Counted from the first letter of the stretch, positions 10,201 to 21,634 are shown. The stretch is DNA of 64,000 nt from Choristoneura fumiferana (GCF_025370935.1 NC_133473.1:2184718-2248717); one strand, 5' to 3'. The notes: a model not told the origin generated them from the sequence alone. Numbers and translations are program-made.

Positions 10201-13200
10201 TGGATAACCAATAACCATAGATGTCTAATAAGAGGCAAGCCGCGTAAGTACCTATTCTATTTTATTCTACAAGAACAGAACCTCCTACGCAGCGCTTGCC
10301 GATCCGCCGTCTCTATTCGAAAACTTTGCACCCAACGTGCGCTTGCCTGTTTTTTTCTTTTTAACATCAAATTTTAAATGTATTATTTATTATTAGGTAC
10401 TCTCAATGGCATGTGTTTTTGACATAACACAAAATATACCTATCTATGTCACAAATCTATGATATTTTAGTACGTTTAAAAGAAGACCCAAATAATTATA
10501 GCCAATAAAAAATACGAACAGTTAGCAAAAAATCTATGAAGTTCTTAAAAAAACTTTTTGTTCTTTCGAACAGATTTGCTACTGAATTCAGCGTCTTCCA
10601 GATTAAATTTCATCGTTCTTTATAGTTCTTATAACCTTCTAAGTCCTCGCGTACTTTATAAAGGACTAATTAACACTAAGAACTAAGAATAACGGCCGTT
10701 TTTTTTTATACGTCTGGATGGCAAACGAGCAAGTGGGTCTCCTGATGGTAAGAGATCAGCACCAGGGGTATTGCAGACGCATTGCCATCCTAGAGGCCTA
10801 AGATAAGGGATACCTCACGCGCCAGTAATTTCACCGGCTGTCTTACTCTCCACGCTTGACGGCAGGATTAGCGAGCAAGATGGTGGTAGCAATCCGGGCG
10901 GACCTTGCACAAGGTTCTACCACTACCACCTGCAAACGAATGTACTTTATGAAGTACAAATTGTTCATTGAATAAAGAATTCTAAGAATTTTGAAATAAT
11001 ATCCAAAACAACAAATTCAAAATTCAAATTCAAAAAATTCAAATTCAAATTCAAAATTCAAATGATTTATTCAGTAAATAGGCCGCAATGGGCACTTTTA
11101 CACGTCATTTTTTTTAAACTACCAGCGCTTTCGGAAAGACCATCATTGCCAAGAAGAATGCGCCGCAAGAAACTTGGCAGAAAGTCATTTTTTCATAAAA
11201 ATATAATTACAAATAAAATACTTAAAAACTATATTATACAATTAAAGAAAAAAAATACAAAAAAATAATAATAATAAAAATACAGGGATGTATGTATCAC
11301 AGGGATGTATGTATGTATGTATAACAAAGCAGGTCAACCACGTCTAGGTCTTAAACGCTAAGTTTGTTAAAAAATGTCAGGACTCAGGAGGATAAACAAA
11401 AACCATAAACAAATTTGACCGTCTCCCCCACACGTGACCTGCATGTCGTTGATAAGTGAGGGGCAAACGGTGGCCAAGCGGGGTGATTAATACCCACAGG
11501 TGTATGTTTCATTGAAACATGGGCTCTACTTCAAAATTCCGAGCTCGTATTGTATCGTCCCTCTCACTCTGCTCTTGAATACTATAAGCGTGGGCGGGAT
11601 GGCACGACACTTGTAAATCTGTTTAAAAAAAATATACCTCGTTGAGTTTCTTGCCGGATTCTTCTCAACAGAGGTTTTTCCGAACCGGTGGTAGATTTTT
11701 TTGACATTCATAAGTGCTTGTTATAGCCTAAATTGAATAAAGATATTTTGACTTTGACTTTGACTTTGACTTGACTTTGACTAACTTAAAATTTCGAACT
11801 TTGCAGTATAAAACCAGATTTTGTGTTTACAAGATAGGAGTCACTTTAAATTATACCACAGGTATAATCATCATCATCAATCAAAAGACATTCACTGTTA
11901 AGAAGGCCTCCCCAATTCCCCATTACGCAGCGTTTCCACCAATAATGTAATAATTTTTTTTCTTGCTTTCTAGAAGAGCGACACCAACAGTTTTTTGTAA
12001 GGTAATTGCTTATATCAAGGCCTACAATATAATTATATTTTTTTCACAATAATCCAGTTGGTACTTTATACTAGACAATGGAAAAATAAAGGATATGGTG
12101 TACCCATACAAGGTAATTTAGTCGCAAAAGAGATAATGCACATTGCAACCTCTTTATCATTGACGTTATAAGTACAGTCAGCAAAAAAGGCTTGCATTAA
12201 AAATGTTTATGAAAAACTTATTTACATTTGAAATAAACAATCTTGACTTGTGTTTCAATCAGGGCTTTCATATGAAACTAATTTAATCAGTGGCCGCCGA
12301 TTGGTCAATTTGCCCATTCTCCTTTTATTCCTCTACGGGAGAAAGTCACCGGATAAAACCAGCGACAGTTTTTGTTAAGTAAAATCATTCTCCTCGGATA
12401 TTAGCATATTTGTACCAATTTCCTGTTATAAGCGTTATTCGGTTCCGCTTGGCGGGTAATCGATGCGGCAACGGTGCCAGGCGCCGGCATGCGTGCGTCT
12501 GCTTTGTTGTCATCGTGCTTGAGGGTTCATAAGGCTCCGGATTTACCTACGATGTAGAAAAATAGATGTAAAAGGCGGGTTATATTAACCCTCGGTTTGG
12601 GGACTTTGTTCCGAAAGTCGCTGTTTTGTTGCTTTATCAAGCAAGGGGTCCAAGAAATAATCAGTTTTGTGTTAAGCAAAATAAGTATTAGGTAGCATGT
12701 AGGTAAACCCCATATTGTAAAAAAATAAAGAATGAATCGTAATTGTCATTTTTAGGTTCCGTAGCCATAAACTATGCCGACAAAATAGTATATTTAAAAA
12801 TTAAAAAAAAAATTTTTTTAGATTACCTCCCATAGACGTAATGTGGGGGCGATTTTTTTTCTCATCCAATCTTGTAGTGTGGGATATCGTTGGATAGGTC
12901 TTTTTAAATCATTAAGGTTTGCTAAAACGATTTTTCGATTCAGTGATTAGTTTGAAAATTATTCAACTTTAACGTGCAAATTTTCATTAAAATCGAGCGT
13001 CTCCCCCTCTAAAATCTAAATCGGTACGTGTAAAAATTTGAAAAAATTCAGGATGGTAGTAAATATATCAAACTTACAAGAAAAACTATAACGGTTAAGT
13101 TTTCTTGAGAATTATTAGTAGTTTAAGAGTAAATAGCTGCATAAGGTATAAAATATACGTAAACTTGAAATATTCCGTACAACATACGGAATCCTTAGAA

Positions 13201-16200
13201 AAATATTACTTTTTTTTCGTAATGGCTACGGAACCCTGTTTCGGGCGTGACCGACACGCTATTGGCCGGTTTTCTTTAATTAAATTAATCCAGATAACTC
13301 ACATCTTAAATTGAGTGTAGCTTGATATGTTTCGGGCTAATTCATAGCCAATCTTCACGAAGCCACAGTATAACAAGTTTCCCAAAACTTTTTATACTGT
13401 GACGAAATGCGATGCGATCGGCTGCTGCAACACGCGCACTGCGCGCCACCGTTCTGTTCGCGCGACTGATTTAATTTAATATGAGTGAATTTCACGATAG
13501 TTTCATGTTCAAAATACAATTTTTAACAAATACGATACATAAATAATACATATTTACAATAAATAAGAAGTGTTCCCAATATAAAAAGATAATAATGGTG
13601 TGAGCCACATCCTCAAACTTCTCTGAACGGACGGTATTCTCCACGGAACACGGGTAGTAATTTAAAGAAAACCGTAACATATTGAAAAGTTTACTTACGA
13701 TTGGAAATAAGAAAAGTTGCCTTCAACGGACAAAGCATCATGGATTTAAGAAAATTCTTATTTTTTATTTTACTTGTATTAAGTAGTAGATTTTAGACAA
13801 AAACCTAAGGAAGGATACTCTTTGCAGAAGGTAGTAATGTGGCAGTATAGACATTGGCATTGAAATTATAAATCAGATAAATTAATTTACTTTAATATCA
13901 GCAGAGCTACTACGAAACTCGAAACTCGAAGTTCGTGTCGTGCGGCCCTCTGTCTGACACTTATACTATTTAATACGAGAGCGAGAGAGACGGTACGATA
14001 CGAACTTCGAGTTTCGAGTTTCTAAAGCCCTGCACTAAAGCGGTGACGTGCAGATTCGGGTGCAGATGTACGATCGACTGACGAATTGTCAGTCTTTAAT
14101 GAACGGCAATAATCTATGACTTAATAATTTGTACCCTCAGGACGTGTTTTACTATCAATGTCGTACATTCTGGGTTTACAAATATTTGGCCGTACACTAA
14201 CCGCACTCACCGAATCTACTAATAACAGTAATAACATTAGCTGGACCCCACGTCTCGCCCCCCTCCCCATTATAATGTGATAATGTGACGGGGATCTCAA
14301 CTAATGTAAAAATTGGTTAATTTTGTACATTCCCATTTCAATTGAAGCGCACCCTAACAAGGCAGGCGCGATTACGCGTAAAAGATGACGGTGAGAGCGA
14401 GTACTGCCTTTTCGCAACGTAACGTATGGCAACCTGTTTCATTTCGCAACTTTTCATTTCGCAAACTCTAAAACTGTAAATATTTCAGGATTTATTTCAG
14501 GGCCATCGTGTAGAACCCTTTAGGTTAGGTTAGGTTAGTTTTATAAAAATCCTGAAATATTTACAGTTTCAGAAATATTAAACAGTTGGGAAATCAAAAG
14601 TTGCGAAATGAAACAGGTTGCCAAACGTTATTCGCCGAAACATTAGTAAACCCGGTGAGAGTTTCACTGTTTATTCCGTATGTTGCCAAGTAACCACTGT
14701 GTTGCGACTACGTTGCGACCGTCTCGGCCACACAATGGACAGAGAAAACATTCACTACGGCGTATATCATCCGTAGCCGCATAAATATATCACGAAGCTA
14801 GATTGTTAGTATCTAAAAGCTAAGCTAGAGATGGGTAAATCTGGATCTGAAGATTCAAAAGAGTCAGATCCTTAAGTGGATCCGAATCCCTTATTGACTC
14901 CTTTCAAATCTTATCCACTCCGAGGAGTTACTAACTCCGATCAACCTATTGGATCGAGCGACTCGCGATCAGCGATTCAGCACTCACTTCACTTTCGTTC
15001 AATCACTTCGGATCGGATCGGATATGTGACGTCCCGCTCACGCTAACAGCATTTATTAGATAGGAAGAGGGATAGCATGATACCAATTTCAGAGCCGCTC
15101 CCTGGAGCCGGTTCGCCAGTAGCAAGTATATCCGAAGTGACTCACAGATTCAAAAGAGTCATTAGGATGAATCGGTACTTCAGTACCTCGGTACCGAACC
15201 GAGCCGGATCGGCCATAGACAAACTAATCGCTCGAAAGAACCGGAGTCAATAAAGGTGTCGGAATCGATAAGCGGATTCGGTACAGATCCCTTGTCGGGG
15301 TCGAGATTACCCATGTCTAATATAAGCTCTAATGACAGGCAGTGTTCCTTGAGCATAGTTCTAAAGATTGTCAAACTTGCAAATCACTGATTTTGACTTT
15401 TTTTCATTTCTCTAACAGTGACCGTTTCCCCTACTACAAGGCTAACGACGAGCGCTGGAAGAATTCCGTCCGCCACAATCTCTCGATCAACCCCCACTTC
15501 AGGAAGGGGGCGCGGGCTCCGCAAGGCGCCGGCCACCTCTGGTCCCTAGCTGCCAATGCATTAGATCTGCTGCCTATGAGAACCCAGATAATTGTAGGGG
15601 AAGAAGAGGAAATACATGAGGCACACATCATTGAATGCCCCAAGGTGAGGTTTTGTGTCTTACTTTGTTTATAAGGTACGGTTACTGGCTACGAGACCCA
15701 CGATCAGCGTTGGGACAATAATTGCGAATTATATTCGCAATAATTCGGTCAACCTTTACTTTATGAAAGGGTCAAGGACCAATTGGATCTGCTGGAAATG
15801 ATGATACAGTTGTTATAAATGATAGAACAAGAGGAAATAAAGATGAGAAACATGTCGTTGAATGCCTCAAGGCAAGGTTCTGGGTATTGTTTTGTTTAAA
15901 AGGTACCGCTGGTAGTTTCGGAACGATACGATCATATTTTTAATTTTTCTTAGTCTCTTAGCGCATACACACACATAGAAAATTTGCTGAATCTGATTAA
16001 TCGCATTTTAAAATTACATTGCATTTTGCTTTTCCAACAATTATGATAATGTGACGTGGATTTCAATTTAATGTGATGATTTAATTCTATACGTCTGATT
16101 TCTAATCGAAGTGCGCATTTAATCATGTGTGAAAATAGTGCGCTGTACCAAAAAGTTAAAACTATCATTAATTTGTAACGTTGTATCAAATATATGAGGA

Positions 16201-18160
16201 AGTAACTGTCTGTGTGTTAACTTTTTCACGCTTGGTTAGCGGAATCGGTTTAGGTGAAATTTAGTAGAGAGAGATAGAATAAGGCACTTGAAAGAAAATA
16301 GAATACTTTCTATCCCGAAAAATTGCATAGTAAGCGACAAACAAATTATTCGGAGAACGAGTTTCGGGAAACAACTAGTATTCAACAAATACTCAACCTT
16401 TATCTCTAAAAGGCGCATTCAGCAGAACTTTCCATTTGTACCCAGAATGCATCCAATTCCAAATTCATAACAAAACGTGCTTTGGCGATGGTCATTTCGC
16501 AAACTGCCTCGAAAGCTCTAAATTTAAAAATGGCTTTCTATGATTTTTTCTTTTTAATTTCAGGTCATAGTCCTGGATGAGGCGGCGATCGCAGCGGCCA
16601 GTATCCTTCCCGATCAAGATTTATTCTCGGGTAGTACAAGTGAGTTTTTTTAAGTCTTATTTATTGCCGTCATGAACATGCGGCCTCATTGGAGGCCGAT
16701 GTACCTGGCAGCCATCTTTAAAAAGGCTTGCCAGGAAAGTGTGGGTACGTTTTCAGGGTCATGAAAAAGGCTTTTGAATCGTAGGATTGATTTTGAGATG
16801 AAGCGTCAGCTTGTTACATTTTACAAGATTTTGTTTAACTTGCCCTGTTTGTTGGTTGTTGGGTAAAAAAAAAAACTAATTCAAAAGAAAATCAAAATCT
16901 ACCTAAGTTCATTTTGACCCGCTTCTACTTGACGCAAAAATTGTTATACAAGTAAGTTGGGTGGCAGTGCAAGTACAATCAACAAAAAGTAAAGTCAGCT
17001 ATAAACCGAAACCTACCAAACTTATTATAAAACATAAAATGGCAATTAGTTGACCAGTGCCATATTTCGTGAAGCTACAAGTCGCACAGCTTTAAAATGA
17101 AACTGAAATAATTAGAAATTTTCTCATTTTTAAATTCAACCAGATTGTGTCTTATTTAAAGTTTATTTTGTAAATGTGAATATTTCGAATAGTTTCAGTT
17201 TAATTTTAAAGTTTTTTAAGCTACAATTTACAAGCGGTAGTCTTTGTTTAACAATATGCATTGAAAAGGAACTACCGCTAGTAAATTGTAACTTGCAGCT
17301 TCGTGAAACGGGCCACAGAACTATTATTTGTCCAACAGTGGTCTTCTGGCTTCTGTTATAATGATGATGACAGTACACGGACTCTAACTCTTGCTCGTTT
17401 GCCATCCAGTCGAATAAAAAAAAACTAAATCCAGAAAGCCCGTGTCTAAATTTGTAAAGCTTTGCGATGCCCTTTGATTAATTATACCTGTTGACAATTT
17501 TAAAATGCATAAGTAAAGTTGGCTAAAATTAAATGAGTTCATTGAAAGTGAAGTTTTTGTTTGATTTTTTTCAAATTGAATGCTGAAATGGCGGTGACAG
17601 TTTATTGGACGTAGCTAAAGTCTATTGAACCAAAAGTGTCGATGCACATCAAACTTGTCTGCATGTTCAACAGTTTGGGATTATATTTCCAGCTTTACTT
17701 CACCTGCCACTTCGCTAGCGTCAGTGCCATTAGATCTGGTCTCTATACTACGAAGTGCAAATTCGAATCCTGCCGTCTCGTTGACGCTTGCATTATTTAA
17801 TACAAGAGTGAGAGGGACGGACTATTTTCTAAATTTGTAACGCAAACCTGACACAGCTTTAATGTCATGTCAAGATTTTATCGACAAATCTACAAACAAA
17901 TATCTACTAGGAAAAATATTTCTTCTTTCACAACATAATCATCATATTCATCATACTTACAATAATTGATTGTCACTCGACATATTATGTCACTGTCAAT
18001 TGTCATGTGGGTGGAATTGGGGCCTGAAGAGTGATTGAAATACAGGAAATTTACTAAATTCGACCTGAAATTTAAAATTCTGTTTGTTTTTTCAGTGTTT
18101 CTCAACCCTGTGTCTACCGAGCAGGTAGTGCGTGAATGTGGACTGATAACTGCGGATTAA
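7235..18160 (+). CDS. Forkhead (FoxN2/3-like?) transcription factor, 4 exons
   Basis: Coding exons are 7235-7524, 15419-15644, 16564-16639 and 18096-18160, with introns GTGAGT/AG, GTGAGG/AG and GTGAGT/AG. Phases fit at every join and the stop is TAA at 18158-18160, giving 218 aa. The forkhead domain spans about residues 67-150: it opens RKPPYTYPELIERAL, and the recognition helix WKNSVRHNLS (110-119) keeps the N-x-x-R-H contacts. Wing 1 is short and lacks the usual GKG, reading PQGAGHLWSL. An acidic patch (EEEE, about 158-161) follows, then an alanine-rich stretch and a very short tail. The N-terminal ASLAWL resembles the SL-WL motif of FoxN2/FoxN3 proteins, so a nuclear DNA-binding regulator of the FoxN group is my best guess, but the class is not certain. 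The start could also be ATG 7124 (255 aa); the open frame runs back to the retroposon at 7061. The first intron splits the domain and is 7.9 kb long. Confidence 0.85.
7525..8754. other. Forkhead intron 1, 5' part
   Basis: A+T-rich intron sequence beginning with the donor GTGAGT. No exon or repeat family was recognised. A 12-bp inverted pair (AGGGTGGAACCT at about 8470, AGGTTCCACCGT at about 8550) is too short to classify. Confidence 0.45.
8755..9490. mobile_element. Dispersed element E copy 1 (GGTTCCGTAGCC ends)
   Basis: Starts GGTTCCGTAGCCA and ends TGGCTACGGAAC, so the ends are inverted repeats. The interior carries (CTGT)n, CCGCGGCTTTGCTCAGGG, AACTATGCCGACAAAAT and CTCCCATAGACGTAA. Copies at 12755-13265 and 46905-47312 share both ends. 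This copy is interrupted at 8942-9068 by another foldback. Non-autonomous and without coding capacity. Confidence 0.7.
8942..9068. mobile_element. Small foldback inserted in element E
   Basis: Begins ACAGTCGCCATCAGATA. It has inverted inner arms AAGGTAGTCAAAAATATCGG and CGATATTTTTGATCACCTT around ACATG/CATGT. Element E sequence resumes directly after it (CCTCCCATAGACGTAA), so it inserted later than E. Superfamily not determined. Confidence 0.6.
9727..10203 (+). repeat. RTE-like tail with internal duplication
   Basis: Ends with CGTTCAGCCGTTTTAGCGTGA, an ACTC microsatellite and TTGATAATATTAATAGGAT. A block of about 80 bp (TTTCATGACTCTAAGC, TTTTATCCCTATCCCGTGGG, GGAATAAAAAGTA) occurs twice, starting near 9870 and 9986, a period of about 115 bp. 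Confidence 0.65.
10698..10935 (+). repeat. Dispersed repeat family D (copy 2)
   Basis: Contains TGGATGGCAAACGAGCAAG, TCTCCTGATGGTAAGAGATC and GATGGTGGTAGCAATCCGGG. The middle part with CAAGCACTGCTGCTTCA is missing compared with 25845-26095. Confidence 0.7.
11020..11195 (-). repeat. Jockey-like LINE 3' end, minus copy
   Basis: Complement of the 3' tail at 5735-5880: ATTTATTCAGTAAATAGGCC, ACTACCAGCGCTTTCGGAAA, GAAGAATGCGCCGCAAGAAA. A run of AATTCAAATTCAA at the left is the tail repeat. A similar copy is at 22013-22150. The following 11196-11330 is A-rich, with GTATGTAT repeats. Confidence 0.75.
11575..11785 (+). repeat. LINE 3' end with (TTTGAC)n tail
   Basis: Contains ACCTCGTTGAGTTTCTTGCC, TTTTTCCGAACCGGTGGTAG and AATAAAGATATTTTGACTTTGAC, followed by repeated TTTGAC. 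It is a different 3' end from the tail at 5735-5880, but with the same layout (a TTTCTTGC.GG..TTCTTC core and then AATAAA), which is typical of jockey-clade tails. A truncated copy is at 24930-25012. Confidence 0.7.
11786..12754. other. Forkhead intron 1, unannotated middle part
   Basis: No exon seen. A fragment at 11925-11950 (GTTTCCACCAATAATG) is one end of the foldback family at 2262-2378. The remainder has no recognisable repeat. Confidence 0.4.
12755..13265. mobile_element. Dispersed element E copy 2
   Basis: Starts GGTTCCGTAGCCATAAAC and ends TGGCTACGGAACCC. It lacks the (CTGT)n part of copies 1 and 3, so it carries an internal deletion near the left end. The shared interior includes CTCCCATAGACGTAATGTG and GGGATATCGTTGGATAGG. 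GTTTCGGGCGTGACCGACACGC follows the right end, as in copy 3. Confidence 0.65.
13912..14030. mobile_element. Small MITE with ACTACGAAA ends
   Basis: Left arm CTACTACGAAACTCGAAACT with CGAAGTTCGTGTCGTGCG; right arm CGATACGAACTTCGAGTTTC. The centre has TATTTAATACGAGAGCGAG. Relatives are at 41640-41756 and, truncated, at 17742-17830. It has no coding capacity. Confidence 0.6.
14411..14637. mobile_element. Foldback element with TTAGG core
   Basis: Left arm GGCAACCTGTTTCATTTCGC from 14428; right arm GCGAAATGAAACAGGTTGCC, ending at 14622; weaker pairing extends outward. Inner arms TGTAAATATTTCAGGATTT and AATCCTGAAATATTTACAG pair around a loop that contains TTAGG in three full tandem copies plus TTAG (about 14521-14539). 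Related in style to the islands at 38438-39140 and 41045-41455. Transposition mechanism unknown. Confidence 0.6.
14826..15319. mobile_element. hAT-like MITE just before exon 2
   Basis: The ends TAGAGATGGGTAAAT and, inverted, TAGACATGGGTAATC resemble hAT terminal repeats. The 8-bp flanks AGCTAAGC and ATATAAGC agree at 6 of 8 positions, consistent with an aged 8-bp hAT duplication. The word GATTCAAAAGAGTCA occurs twice (about 14854 and 15147), and GGATC/GATCC words are frequent. It stops about 100 bp before forkhead exon 2. Confidence 0.55.
15645..16563. other. Forkhead intron 2
   Basis: 919 bp from donor GTGAGG to acceptor TTTCAG. No repeat family was identified with confidence. Confidence 0.6.
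17055..17321. mobile_element. Foldback element in forkhead intron 3
   Basis: Outer arms ATTTCGTGAAGCTACAAG and CTTGCAGCTTCGTGAAAC are imperfect inverted repeats. A stronger inner pair, CTACAATTTACAAGCGGTAG (from 17220) and CTACCGCTAGTAAATTGTA, flanks a loop of about 40 bases. No coding capacity. Confidence 0.5.
17742..17830. repeat. Truncated MITE (ACTACGAAG family)
   Basis: ATACTACGAAGTGCAAATTCG followed by TATTTAATACAAGAGTGAGA matches the left half of the element at 41640-41756; the right arm is missing. Confidence 0.5.
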
Positions 18161-18716
18161 CGGGATACATCAAGAACAATGCACAAAATATATTTTGAAT
18201 TTTATGTAAAAAACAATTTCACAAAAAAATTGTTTCAAGCGGTGAGTTTGACTACTCAGGACTGAGGTGTGGCTAATTGTCTATAGGATCTGTTGAAATT
18301 TTTTAGTTAAATATCAAAATGGAAAATGGTATTTTAATTTGAGATTTTTGTACCTTAAGTAGTCAATTGGGTTAGGTCAATCGCGGACGTGACGTGATCC
18401 CACAGTGTGGCATTCAGAGCCATTAGTGACTCTTCGCAAGAAGCCGTGCCTCTATCACTGATGACACTTAGCCACGGAACGTGTTAATAGCGGTGTTATT
18501 AGTTTATACCTTGTTATAAAATACGGCCCAGGTCTGTGAACTTTGTAGATAAAAGTTCAATAGCAATCAAACCTAGTCATACGGGATGTAGACCACAATC
18601 ACCTTTAATGAGCTTCGGATATTTCGACGCATCTAACTTGCGTCCACCGGTAGACTGACGAAATTGAAGAAATGGCAAACGCAACACAAGGCAAACGGGA
18701 GGAAATGGCATGTCAA
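18161..18716. other. Forkhead 3' flank
   Basis: Probably begins with the 3' untranslated region of the forkhead mRNA. No AATAAA is present within the first few hundred bases, so the poly(A) site was not located. No repeat recognised. Confidence 0.4.
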
Positions 18717-19139
18717 TGAGGGCTATCGTTTTTTGTCTCACTAGATGGCGCACTGTAGCGTGAGGTTTTTAAGTATGGCTTTCAAAGTCTGTTATTACGG
18801 GCGTGAAAACAAAGTTTAGATTAAAATCATATTTAATACACCTTAAAACCGTACCATAAAAATATCGAGCATGCCACAGTGTTGCATAGTCCCCGTTTTG
18901 TTCGGAAAAAAGGGAGGACAAAGGTTTCCGAAAGACAAAACTGTCTCAAAACACAGACATTCATTGCCCCGGAACGCATATTTGCCATAATTAATTTCAG
19001 ATATTGCAAAATATTCACAAATTTATTCTAATTATAAATAAACCCGCGTAGCTCACCCAAAAACTATGAGATTTGACATTTCGGAGACCTCACGCTACAC
19101 TAGCGCCTCTAGTGGAGAATTCACACGCGATAGCCCTCA
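18717..19139. mobile_element. Non-autonomous element with TGAGGGCTATCG ends
   Basis: 423 bp. The left end TGAGGGCTATCG pairs with the right end CGATAGCCCTCA, and the subterminal TAGCGTGAGGT pairs with ACCTCACGCTA. A fragment of the same end is at 52484-52545. No target duplication could be recognised. Confidence 0.6.
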
Positions 19140-19376
19140 TTAGACACGCTGCTCATAAAAGACATATCATAAATAACTGAATAAATAGTCTGAGCATAGT
19201 TTCTTCAGTTTTGTTGGAAAATTGAATTTGAATTTCGAGTAGCAACCGATAGCTAGTTATACTTGGTTTGGATAGGTATTTAACTAAATGTAAACAAACT
19301 TCAGCTGCCAGATTTGGTACATTCAAGGGTTTTAAACATTTTACTTATTGTAATACAAACTAGAGACGAGTTGTCT

Positions 19377-19540
19377 CGGTTTAGGCCTATTTCAAGATGG
19401 ACACGACGTCATTGGTTACAGATCGCGGAAACGCGGTGGATGCGAAAAGCACAAGACCGCTCTGAGTGGAGATCTCTTGGGGGAGCGGTGTCCATAGAAT
19501 GTGACGTCTTTCGGCTGCGACATGATGATGATGATGAATA
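19377..19540 (+). pseudogene. RTE-like reverse transcriptase, last residues
   Basis: The frame reads RWTRRHWLQIAETRWMRK then AQDRSEWRSLGG and runs into a (GATGAT)n tail. This matches, from memory, the extreme C-terminus of lepidopteran endonuclease/reverse transcriptase ORFs of the RTE type, where AQDR..W..LGEAY precedes an ATG-rich microsatellite. Only this end is present. Confidence 0.6.
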
Positions 19541-19789
19541 GCAGTAACTAAGCAACTGAGATATGTATCATAGGAAACGTAAATTTGTAGTTGTAGTTAT
19601 AGCACGGGGATTGCTGATTACCTTTCGATTCCCATTGTCTCTTTTTTTGTTTACTGTGCATCCATGTCTCAACCAAGTATACTTTGTATTTAATTTGCTA
19701 TTTATTCAGTTGTGTAGCTTGTGTAAAATATAAAGCTTTCGCGTGGAGTTCATCTTACAATGCATTTATTTTAGACTAAAATTTAGAGA

Positions 19790-19935
19790 TATCCTATTGG
19801 GTGACGATTGCATTTTTTTTACAACAGCTGTCAATTATCTTTTCACTATTCCACGCTAGGTGGCAACATGCAGTTGTATACAATACACTCGCAGAAACAC
19901 AGCATTGTTTCCAACATTGTTGCGAAAGTGTTGTT
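19790..19935. repeat. Fragment shared with 44925-45030
   Basis: Shares ACAGCTGTCAATTATCTTT and CGCTAGGTGG, in the same order and spacing, with 44925-45030. Family unknown. Confidence 0.45.
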
Positions 19936-20564
19936 GGAAAATTATAATTATACTAGTACTCGTATTTCAGAAATTGACCCATACGCATTATTACGCATGT
20001 GAGCATACCTATTTGGCCACTGGTTTCGGTGCAAACCGGGACTAATGACATTCTCTCTTGGTTTTCTAGAATTTTCTGTCTACCCTCATATTTATCTATA
20101 TCATAATAACAAGATTGCTGTCTACATCTCGAAGAAAAAATGTCTAATATAATTAACAGCGAATATTCAAAAACTAGTCATACTTTACGAACATAAATTT
20201 AAATGTAATGAATTAAGTTATATACGTCAAAAGTTATTTGTTTCTGTTGAGGTATTCGTAGATAGTTTGTAGTGTAGTAACTATAACTGTTATAATTTTA
20301 TACTTTTGGTCCGGATGACTTAAAAATGACTATCAGTGTTGCTATATCATGGTCACTGTATGAAAAAAAAATTGATGTTCGATTCACCAGAAATTGTCTC
20401 CTTATGATTTTCTCAAACAATAAATCAGAAAAACAGTTTTCATTTTAACACGTTGTCTGCCATAAGCGTGACCGTGGGATCACGTAATTTATTTAACTCT
20501 TTGTGTGGCAATGAGCATCACAACTTAGGTGGGATATGAAAAGCTCGTTTTTTGGGGGGTTATT

Positions 20565-20880
20565 TATAGTTCATCATCAAATCAGCCGCAGGATACTACT
20601 GTTGGACAAACGCCTCCCCAATTTTTAATCGAAAATAGAAATAGTTTACTTTTTGTAAATACTAAAGAGTCCATCCATCCATCCATCCCAGCCTATATAC
20701 GTCCCCCTGCTGGGCACAGGCCTCCTCTCAGAACAAGAGGGCTTGGGCCATAGTTCCCACGCGGGCCCAATGCGGATTGGGAACTTCACACGCACCATTG
20801 AATTGCTTCGCAGTTTTGTGCAGGTTCCGTCACGATGTTTTTCTTCACCGCAAAGCTCGTGGTAAATTACAAATGTAATA
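20565..20880 (-). mobile_element. SINE family F copy
   Basis: Matches the complete SINE at 34931-35227 in the opposite orientation: CCAGCCTATATACGTCCC, GGCACAGGCCTCCTCTCAGA, AACAAGAGGGCTTGGGC and CACCGCAAAGCTCGTGGTAA. The tRNA-like head is lost. Further fragments: 23195-23300, 25015-25120, 25188-25275, 52365-52490 and 53125-53195 (head only). Confidence 0.7.
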
Positions 20881-21634
20881 CTAAAGAGTATTCTCGACAA
20901 ACTAGCATTGTACCTTACGGCACTAGACTGGCTGTTTGGAACAAAACGCGCGGCGCATCAATCATCAATATTACTTTGACACAACCCCTGTCGCGGACGT
21001 CAACAAACTATAGTGAAAGGTTCACAAATCCGCGCTGTGAACAAATTTTTTGCGCCGTTTTGATGTAAGAAACATGCAGTCTATACATGGATGTCGATGA
21101 TTCAGTTTGACTCTAGTTCCCTGAAAAGTTAGCTTTTCATCCCACCGGTGATACCATGGCAGGCAACGTGTTAAGATTTTTGTCCCACCACTGCCGGTGA
21201 CAGTATGTTGTTCAGTTCGAGAAGGGTAGTGGTTCAATGCATGTTTCCTATTTTTGCCTTTTTTCTGGTATCTTGTCGTTTCCTATCAGCGTAGTAGGAA
21301 AGATTTTCATTTTCGTCATCAATGACGCTGGTAAAGAAAAACCAGAAAATTACAAGTGGATGTTCATAAAAGTTCTTGGGAACTTAGCCGACTGGAATTT
21401 AGTGTATTTTCGTCTGTAATCTTGAGTATTTAAGGCTGGTGTTAAGTAGATGTAACTAAGATGGTGTTTTTTTACAATAAATAGAATTGAAGTGAGATAT
21501 TATCTTTGATTTAATCGAGATTCCTGAGTGTTAGTCGAACCATTTGATTCCCAATCCACCGTAGAACGTAATCACAGTAAGTGTCATAATAAATTCCCTT
21601 GTCAAGCAATGCGATGTCACAAGGACTTCTTTAA

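Noticed and set aside
14521..14539. Chromosome end or telomere
   Set aside because: Only about four TTAGG units, within intron sequence of a gene that continues on both sides.
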